A stretch of 64,000 nt of DNA, taken from assembly GCA_015075185.1 (NCBI GenBank), contig JABTUW010000003.1:372001-436000 (forward strand). Direction: 5' to 3'. Below, piece by piece: positions 8,631 to 17,819 of this stretch. Origin of the DNA: Anaerolineales bacterium. GTDB lineage: Bacteria; Chloroflexota; Anaerolineae; 4572-78; J111. Both the position numbers and the translations under genes were made by a program. Positions within the stretch are counted from its first letter, which is position 1; every line of letters starts with the position of its first letter. Under the pieces are notes generated by a model. The model was not told the origin of the DNA. It worked only from the letters and a program-made list of their open reading frames with translations, and did no database searches.

Positions 8631-11600
8631 TCAATACACCGCCGGCCGGGCCAGCCCCCAATCGTCGCTGGGGCCGACATTGTCCAGAAGTGCCCGTTCG
8701 TTGCTGCCGTCAATGGCCATGATGCGCACCTGCCAGTCGCCAAAAGCATCGGTGCGGAAGTAGATTTCCCGGCCATCGGAACTGAAGACCGGGGTCGTGT
8801 CGGTGCCGGGGCGATTGGTCAACTGCTCTAGCTCGCCGCTGGTCAGGTCGAGCCGGTAGAGTTCCCAATCGCCGGTACGGAAGCGGGACGTGAAAACAAT
8901 GTAGGGGTCGGTCAGGGACCAGTTGGGGTAGCTGTCGGTGCTGTCGGTCGTCAGGAGCTTGCCGCCGCTGCCGTCAAAGCCGACCTTCCACAAACCGCAC
9001 TCCGGGGCGCAGGATTTAATGACCACTTCCTGGCTGTCAGGACTCCAGGCAGGCTGCTCACCAGGGAAACGGCTGATCTCTTTGCCATCGCGGGTGTCAA
9101 TGACAAAGATTTGATGAGGCACGTTGGGCGGGCCAATTTCAATCGCCAGTTTGATGCCGTCAGGCGACCAATCCATGTTCCGGATGTGCTCTACCCCGTA
9201 AAGGAGCCCCCACTGGCCCAATTTAACTTCAAAAACCCAGACGCCACTGCCCTGGGCGTAGATGCCGCCGAATTCACTCAGGCCGGGTTCGCCATAAAAG
9301 GCGATTTTGGCGCCATCGGGTGACCAGGCCGGGGCAGAAGCCAGGGGGTGCAGGTTGTCGCTGTAAAGTTTTCCGGCGGAACTAATCAACCCCAGGTTAT
9401 GATTTTTGCCATTGCTCTGGACGTAAACAATTGTGACCGGCCTGGGAGTCGAGGTGGGGGTAGCGGTGGCCGTTGGGCTGGGGGTGACCGTGCTTGTTTC
9501 CGGCGATACCAGGAGCACAGTAGCCGTCGGCGGGGCAGGGGTTGCGGTTGAGGTTGGGCTGGGGGTGGCTGTTGGCGGTTGAGTGGGTGTTGCCGTAGGG
9601 GTCTGGGTGGGTGTCGGCGTTGAGGTTGGCGTGGAGGTGGCAGTCGGTGTGGATGTAGGCGTGGGGGTGCTGGTCGGCGTGCTGGTTGGCGAAGGCACAA
9701 GGGCTACCACCGCGGGATGGGCTGAACCCTCGGCAATCAACCGGTCGTAAAGATCAGCATTGTTCATCACCACCTGTTCGACCCGCCGCTGCCGGCTGGA
9801 ATCCAGACTCAGCACCGTCTCGAAATCGGTCAGGGCCTGGTCCGGCTCAGCCAGAGCAGCGTAAGCCAACGCCCGGTCAAAATAAATACCCGGATTTTGA
9901 TCATTAAGCCGGATACCCACATTGTAGGCCGTGACCGCCTGTTGGTACTGGCCCTGAGCGTACAAATTCCGTCCTTCCAGCCATTGTTCAATGCCCACCT
10001 GCAGGTTTTTGGCGCGCGGATCGTCTATTTTTTTCAGAGGCCGGAGCATCGCCTGGAGCAAGGCGTTGCCTGCTTCATCGTTGCCCAATTCAGTGTACAA
10101 CCCCTGGACCACCGTAATCAACTGCGGCCCGACTTTCTGGGGATTGGCCGAGTCAAACAATTTTGGACGATCTTCCGGGGTCAGTTCGGCGTAGAACAAT
10201 TGGCGGACTTGGCTGCTAAAGCCGGGCAGGTCGAACAGGCCGGCCAGGCTGGTAATTTGGACGTCAGGATCGGTTGTGCTTCTAAAATCGTCTATAAAAC
10301 TCTGGGCGCGGTCTTCCTGGCTGCGCCAGAAGATGGCGAAGCCAATCACGACAATTAACAGGACGGTAAGAATGCTGGAGCTAATGGCAATCCGGCGGGT
10401 CCAATCAATCGGCGTGTTGGCCTCGATCCAATCCAAATTAAAAACGTGGCGATAAATCTCGTTGCGAACCTTCAGCAGGCCGTTCTCTACTCGCACCAGG
10501 CCAAATAATTTCAGTTGATTCTGATCCACCGAGCGCTCATTTTCCGGGACAGCCTGGCCGGTATAAATCTGGCGGTACAGGGCCAATAACTGCGAGCGCT
10601 GCGGGCTGGTTTGGATGCTATCTTGGATAAATTGTAGATTGGACTCTTTACGGGCCGCTTCCGAGAGGAAAAGCTGCTCCACCAATTCATCTACATGGAT
10701 TTCCGTAACCGGCCCATTGCCGCTCATTTCCGCAGTGGCGAGACATAATTTCTGGGTTAAATAAGGGTGGCCGTTGGTCCAGTGATAAATCCGGGTAAAA
10801 ATGGCTTCGCCGTGTTCGGGGTAGATGTCCTTGAGACCCTGTTGGAGCGCACGGGTATTTTCGCGGCTGAAATCGTCCAGATCAATGGCCTGGCCAATGT
10901 TGAAGGGAGCGCGGGCGCGATCTTTAATCAAATCAGAGGGGGTGGCGACGCCAAAGAGGACGAAGGTCAATCGTTTGAAGGCCGGGTCTTCGGCCCGGGC
11001 ATTGTACATGGCGCGAATGGCGGCAAAAAAGTCGTCCGAAAAGGGCAGGCGCAAGGTCGTGTCAATCTCGTCAATAAAGATAACCACCTGCTCTTCGATT
11101 TCGGTCAGGACCACGTCGCGCAAAAACTTGGTAAAACATTTGACCGGCCCCAGGGAAGCATGTTTGCGCCACCAAGCTTCCAAATCAATGGCCAGGCCAA
11201 AGTCCTCTTTGAGATCAGTCAACAGGTTAAGATACCACTGATCTACCCCGACCAGGCCAATTTGGGTCAGGTCAACAATGGCCGTCTGTACACCTTGCTG
11301 CTGCAGAAACCGGGCCGTGCGGATCATCAGGGACGATTTGCCCATTTGGCGGGGGGTGAGGACATAGCAGAACTTGCTGGCCAGGGCCAGGTTGAGTAAC
11401 TCATCGTCCGCCGGGCGCTTGACATACGAGGGCGAGTCTGAGCGGACTGTCCCCCCGACGACGAAGAAATCAGAGGCGTCTACGTCAAGCGGCAGGTTGG
11501 CTTTGATCCAATCCAGGTTGAAGACCCGCCGGTAGATTTCACAGCGAACTTGCAGCAGACCATCCTCAGCCCGAACCAGGCCGGTCAGCTTGAGCTGGTT

Positions 11601-12617
11601 ATGCACCGGCGAGCGTTCATCCTCGACAACTTGCTCGCCTTCGTAAACCTCGCGGTATAAATTGAGGAGATGGCGTTTGAGGGGATGCTCGCGCAGACTA
11701 TCTTGCACAAATTGCAGGTTGGTTTCTTTGCGCGCTTCTTCCGATAAAAATAACTTTTGGATCAGCCCGTCAATCGCTTCGTCCGTCCAGGATTCATCCT
11801 CAGCTTGAGCAATAGCCTGGCATAATTTTTGGGTCAGATAGGGATGACCGCTGGTCCAGTGATAGACCCGGTTGAAGACTGCCTCGCCGTGGCCCAGGTA
11901 GATGGTTTCCAGCCGGTCTTGCAGCACCCCCGCGTTGGTCAAAGTAAAATCTTTGAGTTTAATGCCCTGGCCGATATTAAAAGGCGTTCGGGTGTGGTCT
12001 TTGATCAAATCGGAAGGAGAAGCTACGCCGATTAAGACAAAGCTGAGGCGGGCAAAGGCCGGGTCTTTGGCCCGGGCGTTGTGGGTGGCCCGAATGGCGG
12101 TGAAAAAATCGTCGGAGAAGGGCAGGCGCAGCGTGGTATCAATTTCGTCAATAAAAATGACCACCTGCTCTTCAATTTCGGTCAGGACAACATCCCGCAA
12201 AAAGTTGGTGAAACGGCGCACGTAACCCAGCGCGGCCCGTTCTTGCCACCAGGCTTCCGGGTCTACCTCCAGGTCCAGTTCGTCGGCCAGCTCGGTCAGC
12301 AGGTCCAGATACCAGGTATCGGCCACGCTGGTACCCATCTCGGTCAGGTCAATAATTGCCGTGTGGACCCCTTCCGCGCGCAGGCGGCGAGCGGTGCGGA
12401 TCATCAGGCTGGACTTGCCCATCTGCCGGGTGGTCAAGACAAAGCAAAAATTGCCCTTCAGCGCCAACTCGAACAGCTCATCATCCGCCGGACGCTGTAC
12501 GTACGAAGGCACGCTCGGAGACAGTGTGCCGCCCGCAACAAAGAATTCAGTTTTGGTGCGGCGCCGGCTAAATTGAGTAACGGATTGGCTGTCACCGGGA
12601 CTGCGCAGAGTGGTCAT
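8631..12617 (-). CDS. Tandem PF14516-like ATPase-TM-TPR-beta-propeller protein
   Basis: A 1328-residue transmembrane protein. Two homologous ATPase modules (about 22-370 and 385-720) each start with FFV(A/V)GGT and a YV.RPADDEL block. Each has a Walker A-like RQMGKSSLMIRT (about 62 and 423) and Walker B VVIFIDEIDTTL (about 150 and 512). These match the 'AAA-like' PF14516 family common in cyanobacteria and Chloroflexota. A membrane helix follows at about 747-766, then TPR-like helices (about 860-930), a Pro/Thr linker (about 970-1060) and a TolB/PD40-type propeller with repeated WSPDG or WSPDS blades to the end. I infer cytoplasmic ATPases coupled to an outside sensor. The start codon is 79 bp after the kinase-TIR gene. 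Biochemical role unknown. Confidence 0.85.
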   Translation of the reverse strand: MTTLRSPGDSQSVTQFSRRRTKTEFFVAGGTLSPSVPSYVQRPADDELFELALKGNFCFVLTTRQMGKSSLMIRTARRLRAEGVHTAIIDLTEMGTSVADTWYLDLLTELADELDLEVDPEAWWQERAALGYVRRFTNFLRDVVLTEIEEQVVIFIDEIDTTLRLPFSDDFFTAIRATHNARAKDPAFARLSFVLIGVASPSDLIKDHTRTPFNIGQGIKLKDFTLTNAGVLQDRLETIYLGHGEAVFNRVYHWTSGHPYLTQKLCQAIAQAEDESWTDEAIDGLIQKLFLSEEARKETNLQFVQDSLREHPLKRHLLNLYREVYEGEQVVEDERSPVHNQLKLTGLVRAEDGLLQVRCEIYRRVFNLDWIKANLPLDVDASDFFVVGGTVRSDSPSYVKRPADDELLNLALASKFCYVLTPRQMGKSSLMIRTARFLQQQGVQTAIVDLTQIGLVGVDQWYLNLLTDLKEDFGLAIDLEAWWRKHASLGPVKCFTKFLRDVVLTEIEEQVVIFIDEIDTTLRLPFSDDFFAAIRAMYNARAEDPAFKRLTFVLFGVATPSDLIKDRARAPFNIGQAIDLDDFSRENTRALQQGLKDIYPEHGEAIFTRIYHWTNGHPYLTQKLCLATAEMSGNGPVTEIHVDELVEQLFLSEAARKESNLQFIQDSIQTSPQRSQLLALYRQIYTGQAVPENERSVDQNQLKLFGLVRVENGLLKVRNEIYRHVFNLDWIEANTPIDWTRRIAISSSILTVLLIVVIGFAIFWRSQEDRAQSFIDDFRSTTDPDVQITSLAGLFDLPGFSSQVRQLFYAELTPEDRPKLFDSANPQKVGPQLITVVQGLYTELGNDEAGNALLQAMLRPLKKIDDPRAKNLQVGIEQWLEGRNLYAQGQYQQAVTAYNVGIRLNDQNPGIYFDRALAYAALAEPDQALTDFETVLSLDSSRQRRVEQVVMNNADLYDRLIAEGSAHPAVVALVPSPTSTPTSTPTPTSTPTATSTPTSTPTPTQTPTATPTQPPTATPSPTSTATPAPPTATVLLVSPETSTVTPSPTATATPTSTPRPVTIVYVQSNGKNHNLGLISSAGKLYSDNLHPLASAPAWSPDGAKIAFYGEPGLSEFGGIYAQGSGVWVFEVKLGQWGLLYGVEHIRNMDWSPDGIKLAIEIGPPNVPHQIFVIDTRDGKEISRFPGEQPAWSPDSQEVVIKSCAPECGLWKVGFDGSGGKLLTTDSTDSYPNWSLTDPYIVFTSRFRTGDWELYRLDLTSGELEQLTNRPGTDTTPVFSSDGREIYFRTDAFGDWQVRIMAIDGSNERALLDNVGPSDDWGLARPAVY

Positions 12618-12641
12618 TTACCCTTCAACTTTCTGCCGATT

Positions 12642-12695
12642 GGAGTGCAGGGCTTGCCTTGCGACCCTGAAAATGCAAACCGAGGTTTGCACTCC
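12642..12695. repeat. Palindrome between kinase-TIR and tandem-ATPase genes
   Basis: Outer arms ggagtgca and tgcactcc pair perfectly, and an inner tgcaaacc/ggtttgca pair overlaps the right arm. This gives two alternative hairpins in the mRNA just after the stop of the kinase gene. It lacks a T-run, so an mRNA-processing or partial-termination role is more likely than a classic terminator. Confidence 0.55.
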
Positions 12696-12696
12696 G

Positions 12697-15132
12697 TTAA
12701 AACAGCTTATCCCCAAAGTACAGTTTGTAAAGATCACAGCGGCAGGTATATACATCGCCGCTGCCTTTGATTAACCCGGCGCGCAGCAAGCGGAAGAGGG
12801 ATTTCTCGTCGGGGCAGCATTTGGTCAGGATGACTTCTTTAAGCGCGTTTCTGAGTTCCGGTTTATCGTAGATAGTCCAGTATTGATGCCGCAAATGGTC
12901 ACCAAAAGGGCCGTCATCAGCCGGGGCTTGCTGGCGCAGGTCGGCCCAATTCAGGCCCTCGGTGACCATTTTGTAGAGAGCCAGGCGGGTCAGGAAAGGA
13001 TGGCCGTTCAGCAGGGCCATCAACGCAGGCAGGTCGCGTTCGGCGACGGGCGCGCCGTGGCGCTGGTTGAGATCACGCACCTGGTTTTCGTCAAAGTCGG
13101 TCAGGCCCAGGTGCAGCCCCACGTTAAAGGGCGACTGGTGAAGATCGTCAATCAGCAGGTATGGCTCGGTTGAGATCACCAGAACCAGGTTGAGTAGCTC
13201 CCACTCTTCGCGGGAGGCCCGGCGATTATGCCAGGAGCGCAGCAGGCCAAAGAAATCCTGATAGAAATCTGTGCGTAACAGGCTGTCGGCTTCATCCATC
13301 GCCAGCACGACCGGCTGGTCAAAGGCGGGCAGGACAGACTGTTCCATAAAACGGGTTAGCTTTTTGAACGGGCTGCGCGAACCTTCCCAGGCTTCTTCAA
13401 CCAGCTCTTCGTCCAGGTCAAGCTCCTCACAGATGGAGACGGCTATTTCGTGAAGGAAGGGGTCCGGCTCGGCTAACTGATCGCTGCCAAAACTTTGAAA
13501 ATCAAGAAAGACCACATTAACCTGCTGCTGGCGGGCGTAATGAATCCCCCGCATAAGCAGCGAGGTTTTGCCGGTTTGACGGGGGGCGCGGATGGTTGTG
13601 GTGGTGCCCCATTTAACCATTTGATCTTTCAAGTCGGCGTCAACCGCCCGCTCTACGTAGAAGGTGTCGCGCAGCTTGACCGCTCCGCCGGGGACGACCA
13701 GTTTTTGTAAAAAGCGCGGATCAAAGGCCGGCAGCGGCGGCGAGGCAGTTTCGTCAGCCGCAACCAGCCGCCCATCTTCGGAGAGAATGCTGGTTTCTTT
13801 CGACACGCTGGCCGGAGCGAGGACGGCCTGGGGCGGCAACTGGCCACCCATAGCACTCAGAATTTCCTCGACTACCCGATTATTGTCTGCCTTGCTTTGC
13901 CACTCCACGTAATGAAGCGGCTCCAGAAAGGCGGGCACCGTAAAAGGACCGAGTGTTTCATTGACAATGCGCACTGACAGCAGGTGCGGCTTGTCGTGGA
14001 GGAGGTAGTAATCATAGGCTTGATTTACCTCAATTTGGACCATTTCGCTGTCCGCCGCTGCTTGCGAGACCAGCACAATGAAGAAGTCGCTGGCCTTGAT
14101 TTGGCGGTCTACCTGCTCCACCCACGTTTCATCGGTCTGGGTGATAGGGTCAATATAGACATGATGCCCGTAGGCAGCCAGTTTTTCGTATAGGAAGAGG
14201 GCTATCTTTTCATCAGGGTCCGTGTAGGGTTTATAACAAATGAACAGGCAGGCAGATTCGTTGACAACAGGTTGAGATTTCTGATTTGAATCTAAACCTT
14301 CAAGCGCCGTCAACATTTCCTGAGCCGAAGGATAGCGCCAGGCCGGGTCTTTAGCCATAGCTTTTTGAATAATTTGCTCTACGGTTTCGGGAAGATGCGG
14401 GTTGATGGTGCGGGGGGGTGGGGGCTGGTCATTGATGTGTTGGAACATGATGCTCATCGAGGTATCGCCGCTGAAAGGGAGTTGTCCGGTGGTTAACTCG
14501 TACAGCATGACCCCCAGCGAATAGACATCGGTCCGGGCATCAATCTTCCAGCGGCCGGAGCCTTGTTCCGGCGACATGTAATGGGGTGTCCCCAGGATGT
14601 CATGCGTGCTGGTCAGCCGTTCCCCGCTCATAAACTTGGCGATGCCAAAATCGGTCAGAATTGGCTGGCCCTCCACATTAAGCATGACATTATCCGGCTT
14701 CAAATCACAATGGATGACGCCTCGATTATGGGCGTAAGCTACGGCGGCGGTAATCAGCCGCATCAGCCGCAGGGCTTCCTCCAGCGGCAGCGCTCCCCCC
14801 AGGGCATCAATGCTCTCCAGGCGGTGGGCCAGGCTTTCACCCTGAACAAACTCCATCACCATATAAAAAACGTCATCCTCGACGTCAAAATCATATACCT
14901 GGACAATGCCGGGGTGGCGCAGGGCGGCCACCACCTTAGCTTCCCGGCGAAAGCGCTCCACCACGCTGTTGTCGCTAACGCGGTGAAGGTGGATCAATTT
15001 GATGGCTACATCCCGATCAAGCGCGGAGTGACGGGCTTTGTAAATTTGGCCCATCCCGCCCTCGCCAAGCAATTCTTGGAGGACGTACTTTCCAATTTGT
15101 CTACCAATTAATTTACTTTTTGTGCCTAGCAT
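12697..15132 (-). CDS. Ser/Thr protein kinase-TIR-ATPase fusion protein
   Basis: An 811-residue soluble fusion. Residues about 10-285 are a PknB-type kinase with GEGGMG loop, VAIKLI lysine, IHCDLKPDN catalytic loop, TDFGIAK and a YMSPEQ activation end. The usual HRD Arg is Cys, making it a non-RD kinase, but Lys, Asp and DFG are kept. Residues about 292-420 read as a TIR domain (ACLFICYKPYTD, GHHVYID, WVEQVDRQIKASDFFIVLVS, SEMVQIEV). Residues about 480-780 are an ATPase related to that in the next gene, with APRQTGKTSLLMRG and VVLAMDEADSLL. I chose the ATG at 15132, preceded by taggatta. An upstream TTG would add 17 residues with no domain content. Likely first gene of the cassette. TIR domains in bacterial immunity often consume NAD; whether this one does is not shown. 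Confidence 0.87.
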   Translation of the reverse strand: MLGTKSKLIGRQIGKYVLQELLGEGGMGQIYKARHSALDRDVAIKLIHLHRVSDNSVVERFRREAKVVAALRHPGIVQVYDFDVEDDVFYMVMEFVQGESLAHRLESIDALGGALPLEEALRLMRLITAAVAYAHNRGVIHCDLKPDNVMLNVEGQPILTDFGIAKFMSGERLTSTHDILGTPHYMSPEQGSGRWKIDARTDVYSLGVMLYELTTGQLPFSGDTSMSIMFQHINDQPPPPRTINPHLPETVEQIIQKAMAKDPAWRYPSAQEMLTALEGLDSNQKSQPVVNESACLFICYKPYTDPDEKIALFLYEKLAAYGHHVYIDPITQTDETWVEQVDRQIKASDFFIVLVSQAAADSEMVQIEVNQAYDYYLLHDKPHLLSVRIVNETLGPFTVPAFLEPLHYVEWQSKADNNRVVEEILSAMGGQLPPQAVLAPASVSKETSILSEDGRLVAADETASPPLPAFDPRFLQKLVVPGGAVKLRDTFYVERAVDADLKDQMVKWGTTTTIRAPRQTGKTSLLMRGIHYARQQQVNVVFLDFQSFGSDQLAEPDPFLHEIAVSICEELDLDEELVEEAWEGSRSPFKKLTRFMEQSVLPAFDQPVVLAMDEADSLLRTDFYQDFFGLLRSWHNRRASREEWELLNLVLVISTEPYLLIDDLHQSPFNVGLHLGLTDFDENQVRDLNQRHGAPVAERDLPALMALLNGHPFLTRLALYKMVTEGLNWADLRQQAPADDGPFGDHLRHQYWTIYDKPELRNALKEVILTKCCPDEKSLFRLLRAGLIKGSGDVYTCRCDLYKLYFGDKLF

Positions 15133-15335
15133 CGGTCTAATCCTACTCGATATCCACAAGTGGGGTGGGGAGTTAACCTGCAATCCCAGATGATTGCTAG
15201 CGCGGTTGGCCGGGTCAGCAAGTTTAGCCGTATTTCAGACTTCCGGCGCTTAAACTTTCTAACCATTTCAAACCATTTTAACACATCTGGGCGCAGCCCA
15301 CAATCAGGCCATTAGGCCCATATTTTATGAATTCA

Positions 15336-17819
15336 TCAGTTTTTAATTTGAATGTTGCCTCGATCTACAGCATCGTCGGGTAAGGGTACTCCCCCGGCCC
15401 GCGCCGGGAGACGCACGCCGGTGCTGAGATTATACAGACCCGCCAAAATCCGATATTCACCGGGAGGGACGGTGGACAGATCCAGCTCGTGGGGGTCGAG
15501 GATAACCTCGCCGCTGTCCCAGAGGCTGGTCGGGTAATCGCCGGAGAGAGGTTGAGAGTCGAAACCGGTGAACTTTTGCTGCGGGTCGCTGGGCCAAAGT
15601 TGAATAAACACTGTGTAATCGGCAGCCGGCTTGCTTTGAGCCAGCCATTTAAAGGTAATTTCGCAAGCCTGCCCTCTGCCCTGGCAGCCGATGATGGCCG
15701 TACCGGTCAAGCGAATGTGATCTTCGAATTCTGCCACGGGTGGGGTGTCTGGAATGGAAGGCCAGCGGGCAGGAACTAACTTCAACTGGCCGATGGTCGA
15801 GGCTGCGGGCTGGCCGTCGGGTCCGGTGGCCTCGATACCGGGCCGGCCCGGCTCGTTGAAGTCAAACAGGCCGATATTGACCAGCAGGCGAGTTGGGGCC
15901 GCTGTGCCGCCCTCGACCAAAACAGGATAGGTGTCGGCTACAATCTGGCCGGGTTGGAGAGTTTGGGTTGGACGCAAGCCGAGGCCGGGATAGGTGTTGA
16001 ATTGGCCGACATTTTGGTAGCCTCGCCCGATAAGATGGACAAAGACACTGTAGTTGGTGGTCATCGGCTTAAGCGCCTGCCAGTAGGCGGTCACGGGAAC
16101 GCGCTCGCCGGGGCGGGCCACGGCTGCACCAACATTGACCCCGATCAGCTTCAGCTCACCTCGATAGGTCAGCTCCAGACGAGCCAAATCGGCAGGCAGG
16201 CCGGCTTCGGTCAGGAGGGGCTTGGGAAAATACTCAGACGCAACTACTCCAAAAGGCAGCCAGGTTGCCAGCCCCACCATAATGGCGAGGACAAGGCTGA
16301 GAATGGGCAGACGCAGACGCGCCGGACTCAGCGCCCACCAGCCCGCGACGATGATGATGGCCATGGAGCCAAGCGCTGGTAAAAGCTGCCGGCCCTGCAG
16401 ACCGCCCTCAATCGCCACCAGCCGGGTGAGTGAAAAGGCCAGGGCGATGGGGAAGAGAAGGTGAAGAAGTAAGGATGAAGGATGAAGGATACTTGCGCCT
16501 GCGCGCAGTGCAGGTGTGAAGGATGAAGGGGTGGAAGGCTGGAAGGCTGGAAGGCTGGAGGGGCGGAGAGGTGGAGGCTTAGAGGCTTGGAGGGTTGGAG
16601 GGTTGCTTACTATTCGCTGCTTCAGCCATTGCCACAGTTGCAGCAGAACTGCCAGGACGACACCCACTAATCCCACCCGGCTGATGACGCGGTAGATGGT
16701 ATAAACCCATTCCGGGGCGGCGATGTTAAGCCAGCCAAAGGTAGCCCAGAAGGAGACTTCACCGGTGGAGAGGGTGTAGAGAAATTCGCCTAGAGTCAGG
16801 GGCTGCTGCTCTGTATTGAAGTAGATTTTGTAAAGCCCGCGTTGAAAGAGGTCGCCATAGAGTTGGTAGTTACGCCAGTACCACCACCCGCCAACAGCCA
16901 GAAAAAGAACGCCAACGATCAATCCATCCCGCCAGAGCAGCCGGGCCATGCCGGGCTGTTTACGGACAGCCACAGCCGCGAGCAAAAAAGCGACGGCGGC
17001 CACCAGGCCAAAGGAAAGACCGGTCATCTTTGAGAGCGAGATGAAACCCAGGACAAGACCGAGAGCCACGGCTCGACCCCAGTGAGGACTGGGACCGTAT
17101 AAAACATAACGTTGGGCCAGCCACAGACCAACGGCACAAAAGGCCATATTCGCCGGCTCATTGGCCACGGAAGCGGTGATGAAGGCGAACATCGGCTGGC
17201 AGGCGACGAAGAGGGCGACAAACGCGGCAAAGGATTTTGGATTGGAGGATTGTAAATCGCAATTCGTAAATCGTAAATCAAAAATTTCAAGAGCAGTTAA
17301 ATAGGTAAAAATGAGCGCAATCAGGCCATAAGCCATCGAGTAGAGGCGCAGGATGTGGATGGTCAGGGTGAGGCCGCGGTAGGGAAAATTTTCGTCGGGG
17401 GTATGCAGGAAATTATTTTTGTTGCCGGGGTCCAGGGCGTAGCCCAGAGAGGCGTGCGGATTGGCCCGTTCTTTGAGGTAATCATCAAAGCTGTCCAGTT
17501 CAAAAGGCTGTGCCAGCAGCGCGCCGATGGCGTAATAGAGAGGCGGCTGCTGCCCGCCAAGAATGCCCTGACCGGGCAGCATCACCGGCAATCCCTTGCC
17601 CTCGGTGATGTGCTTGATATGGCCGGTGTGGGTCCATTCATCAGGCGCTTCAAAGATAGGTGTGATGAAGAAGTAAGAAAAGGCCAGGCTGAGATAGACC
17701 GCCAGGGCCAGAACGAGGCCGGGATGGCTGCGGAGTAGGGAGTAGAGAGCAAGGAGTAAGGAGTAAGGCGACCCTCTTAAACTTGGCCATTCGCCGTTCG
17801 CTGTTCGCTGACTCGTCAT
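15336..17819 (-). CDS. Large GT-C membrane glycosyltransferase with beta-rich C-terminus (paralogue 1)
   Basis: An 827-residue polytopic protein. The N-terminal motif FEAPDEWTHTGHIKHITEG (about 55) and about ten membrane segments match ArnT/PMT-like or DUF2142-like GT-C proteins. Roughly 300 C-terminal residues form two exported beta-rich modules that share blocks such as NYSVFVHL, YPGLGLRPT and TDLGLFDF-like strands with the next gene. Two short tandem repeats are in frame: in the N-terminal segment (about 17735-17800) and in a large loop (16470-16606). The ATG overlaps the preceding stop by 4 bp (ATGA), which indicates translational coupling. Likely role: exporting or decorating a surface glycan. 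Substrate unknown. Confidence 0.75.
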   Translation of the reverse strand: MTSQRTANGEWPSLRGSPYSLLLALYSLLRSHPGLVLALAVYLSLAFSYFFITPIFEAPDEWTHTGHIKHITEGKGLPVMLPGQGILGGQQPPLYYAIGALLAQPFELDSFDDYLKERANPHASLGYALDPGNKNNFLHTPDENFPYRGLTLTIHILRLYSMAYGLIALIFTYLTALEIFDLRFTNCDLQSSNPKSFAAFVALFVACQPMFAFITASVANEPANMAFCAVGLWLAQRYVLYGPSPHWGRAVALGLVLGFISLSKMTGLSFGLVAAVAFLLAAVAVRKQPGMARLLWRDGLIVGVLFLAVGGWWYWRNYQLYGDLFQRGLYKIYFNTEQQPLTLGEFLYTLSTGEVSFWATFGWLNIAAPEWVYTIYRVISRVGLVGVVLAVLLQLWQWLKQRIVSNPPTLQASKPPPLRPSSLPAFQPSTPSSFTPALRAGASILHPSSLLLHLLFPIALAFSLTRLVAIEGGLQGRQLLPALGSMAIIIVAGWWALSPARLRLPILSLVLAIMVGLATWLPFGVVASEYFPKPLLTEAGLPADLARLELTYRGELKLIGVNVGAAVARPGERVPVTAYWQALKPMTTNYSVFVHLIGRGYQNVGQFNTYPGLGLRPTQTLQPGQIVADTYPVLVEGGTAAPTRLLVNIGLFDFNEPGRPGIEATGPDGQPAASTIGQLKLVPARWPSIPDTPPVAEFEDHIRLTGTAIIGCQGRGQACEITFKWLAQSKPAADYTVFIQLWPSDPQQKFTGFDSQPLSGDYPTSLWDSGEVILDPHELDLSTVPPGEYRILAGLYNLSTGVRLPARAGGVPLPDDAVDRGNIQIKN
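16470..16606. repeat. Clustered short tandem repeats (ATGAAGG, GGAAGGCT, GGAGGGTT)
   Basis: Several 7-8 bp direct-repeat families in a row inside paralogue 1. They encode a Ser/Pro/Leu-rich loop (SLPAFQPST and similar) that is absent from paralogue 2, so the tract looks like a later insertion. Confidence 0.65.

Noticed and set aside
9440..9700. Repetitive TP/PT codons resembling a CRISPR or tandem-repeat array
   Set aside because: Irregular Pro/Thr codon runs of a protein linker; no constant repeat with unique spacers. The same holds for 7740-7990 and 34430-34640.
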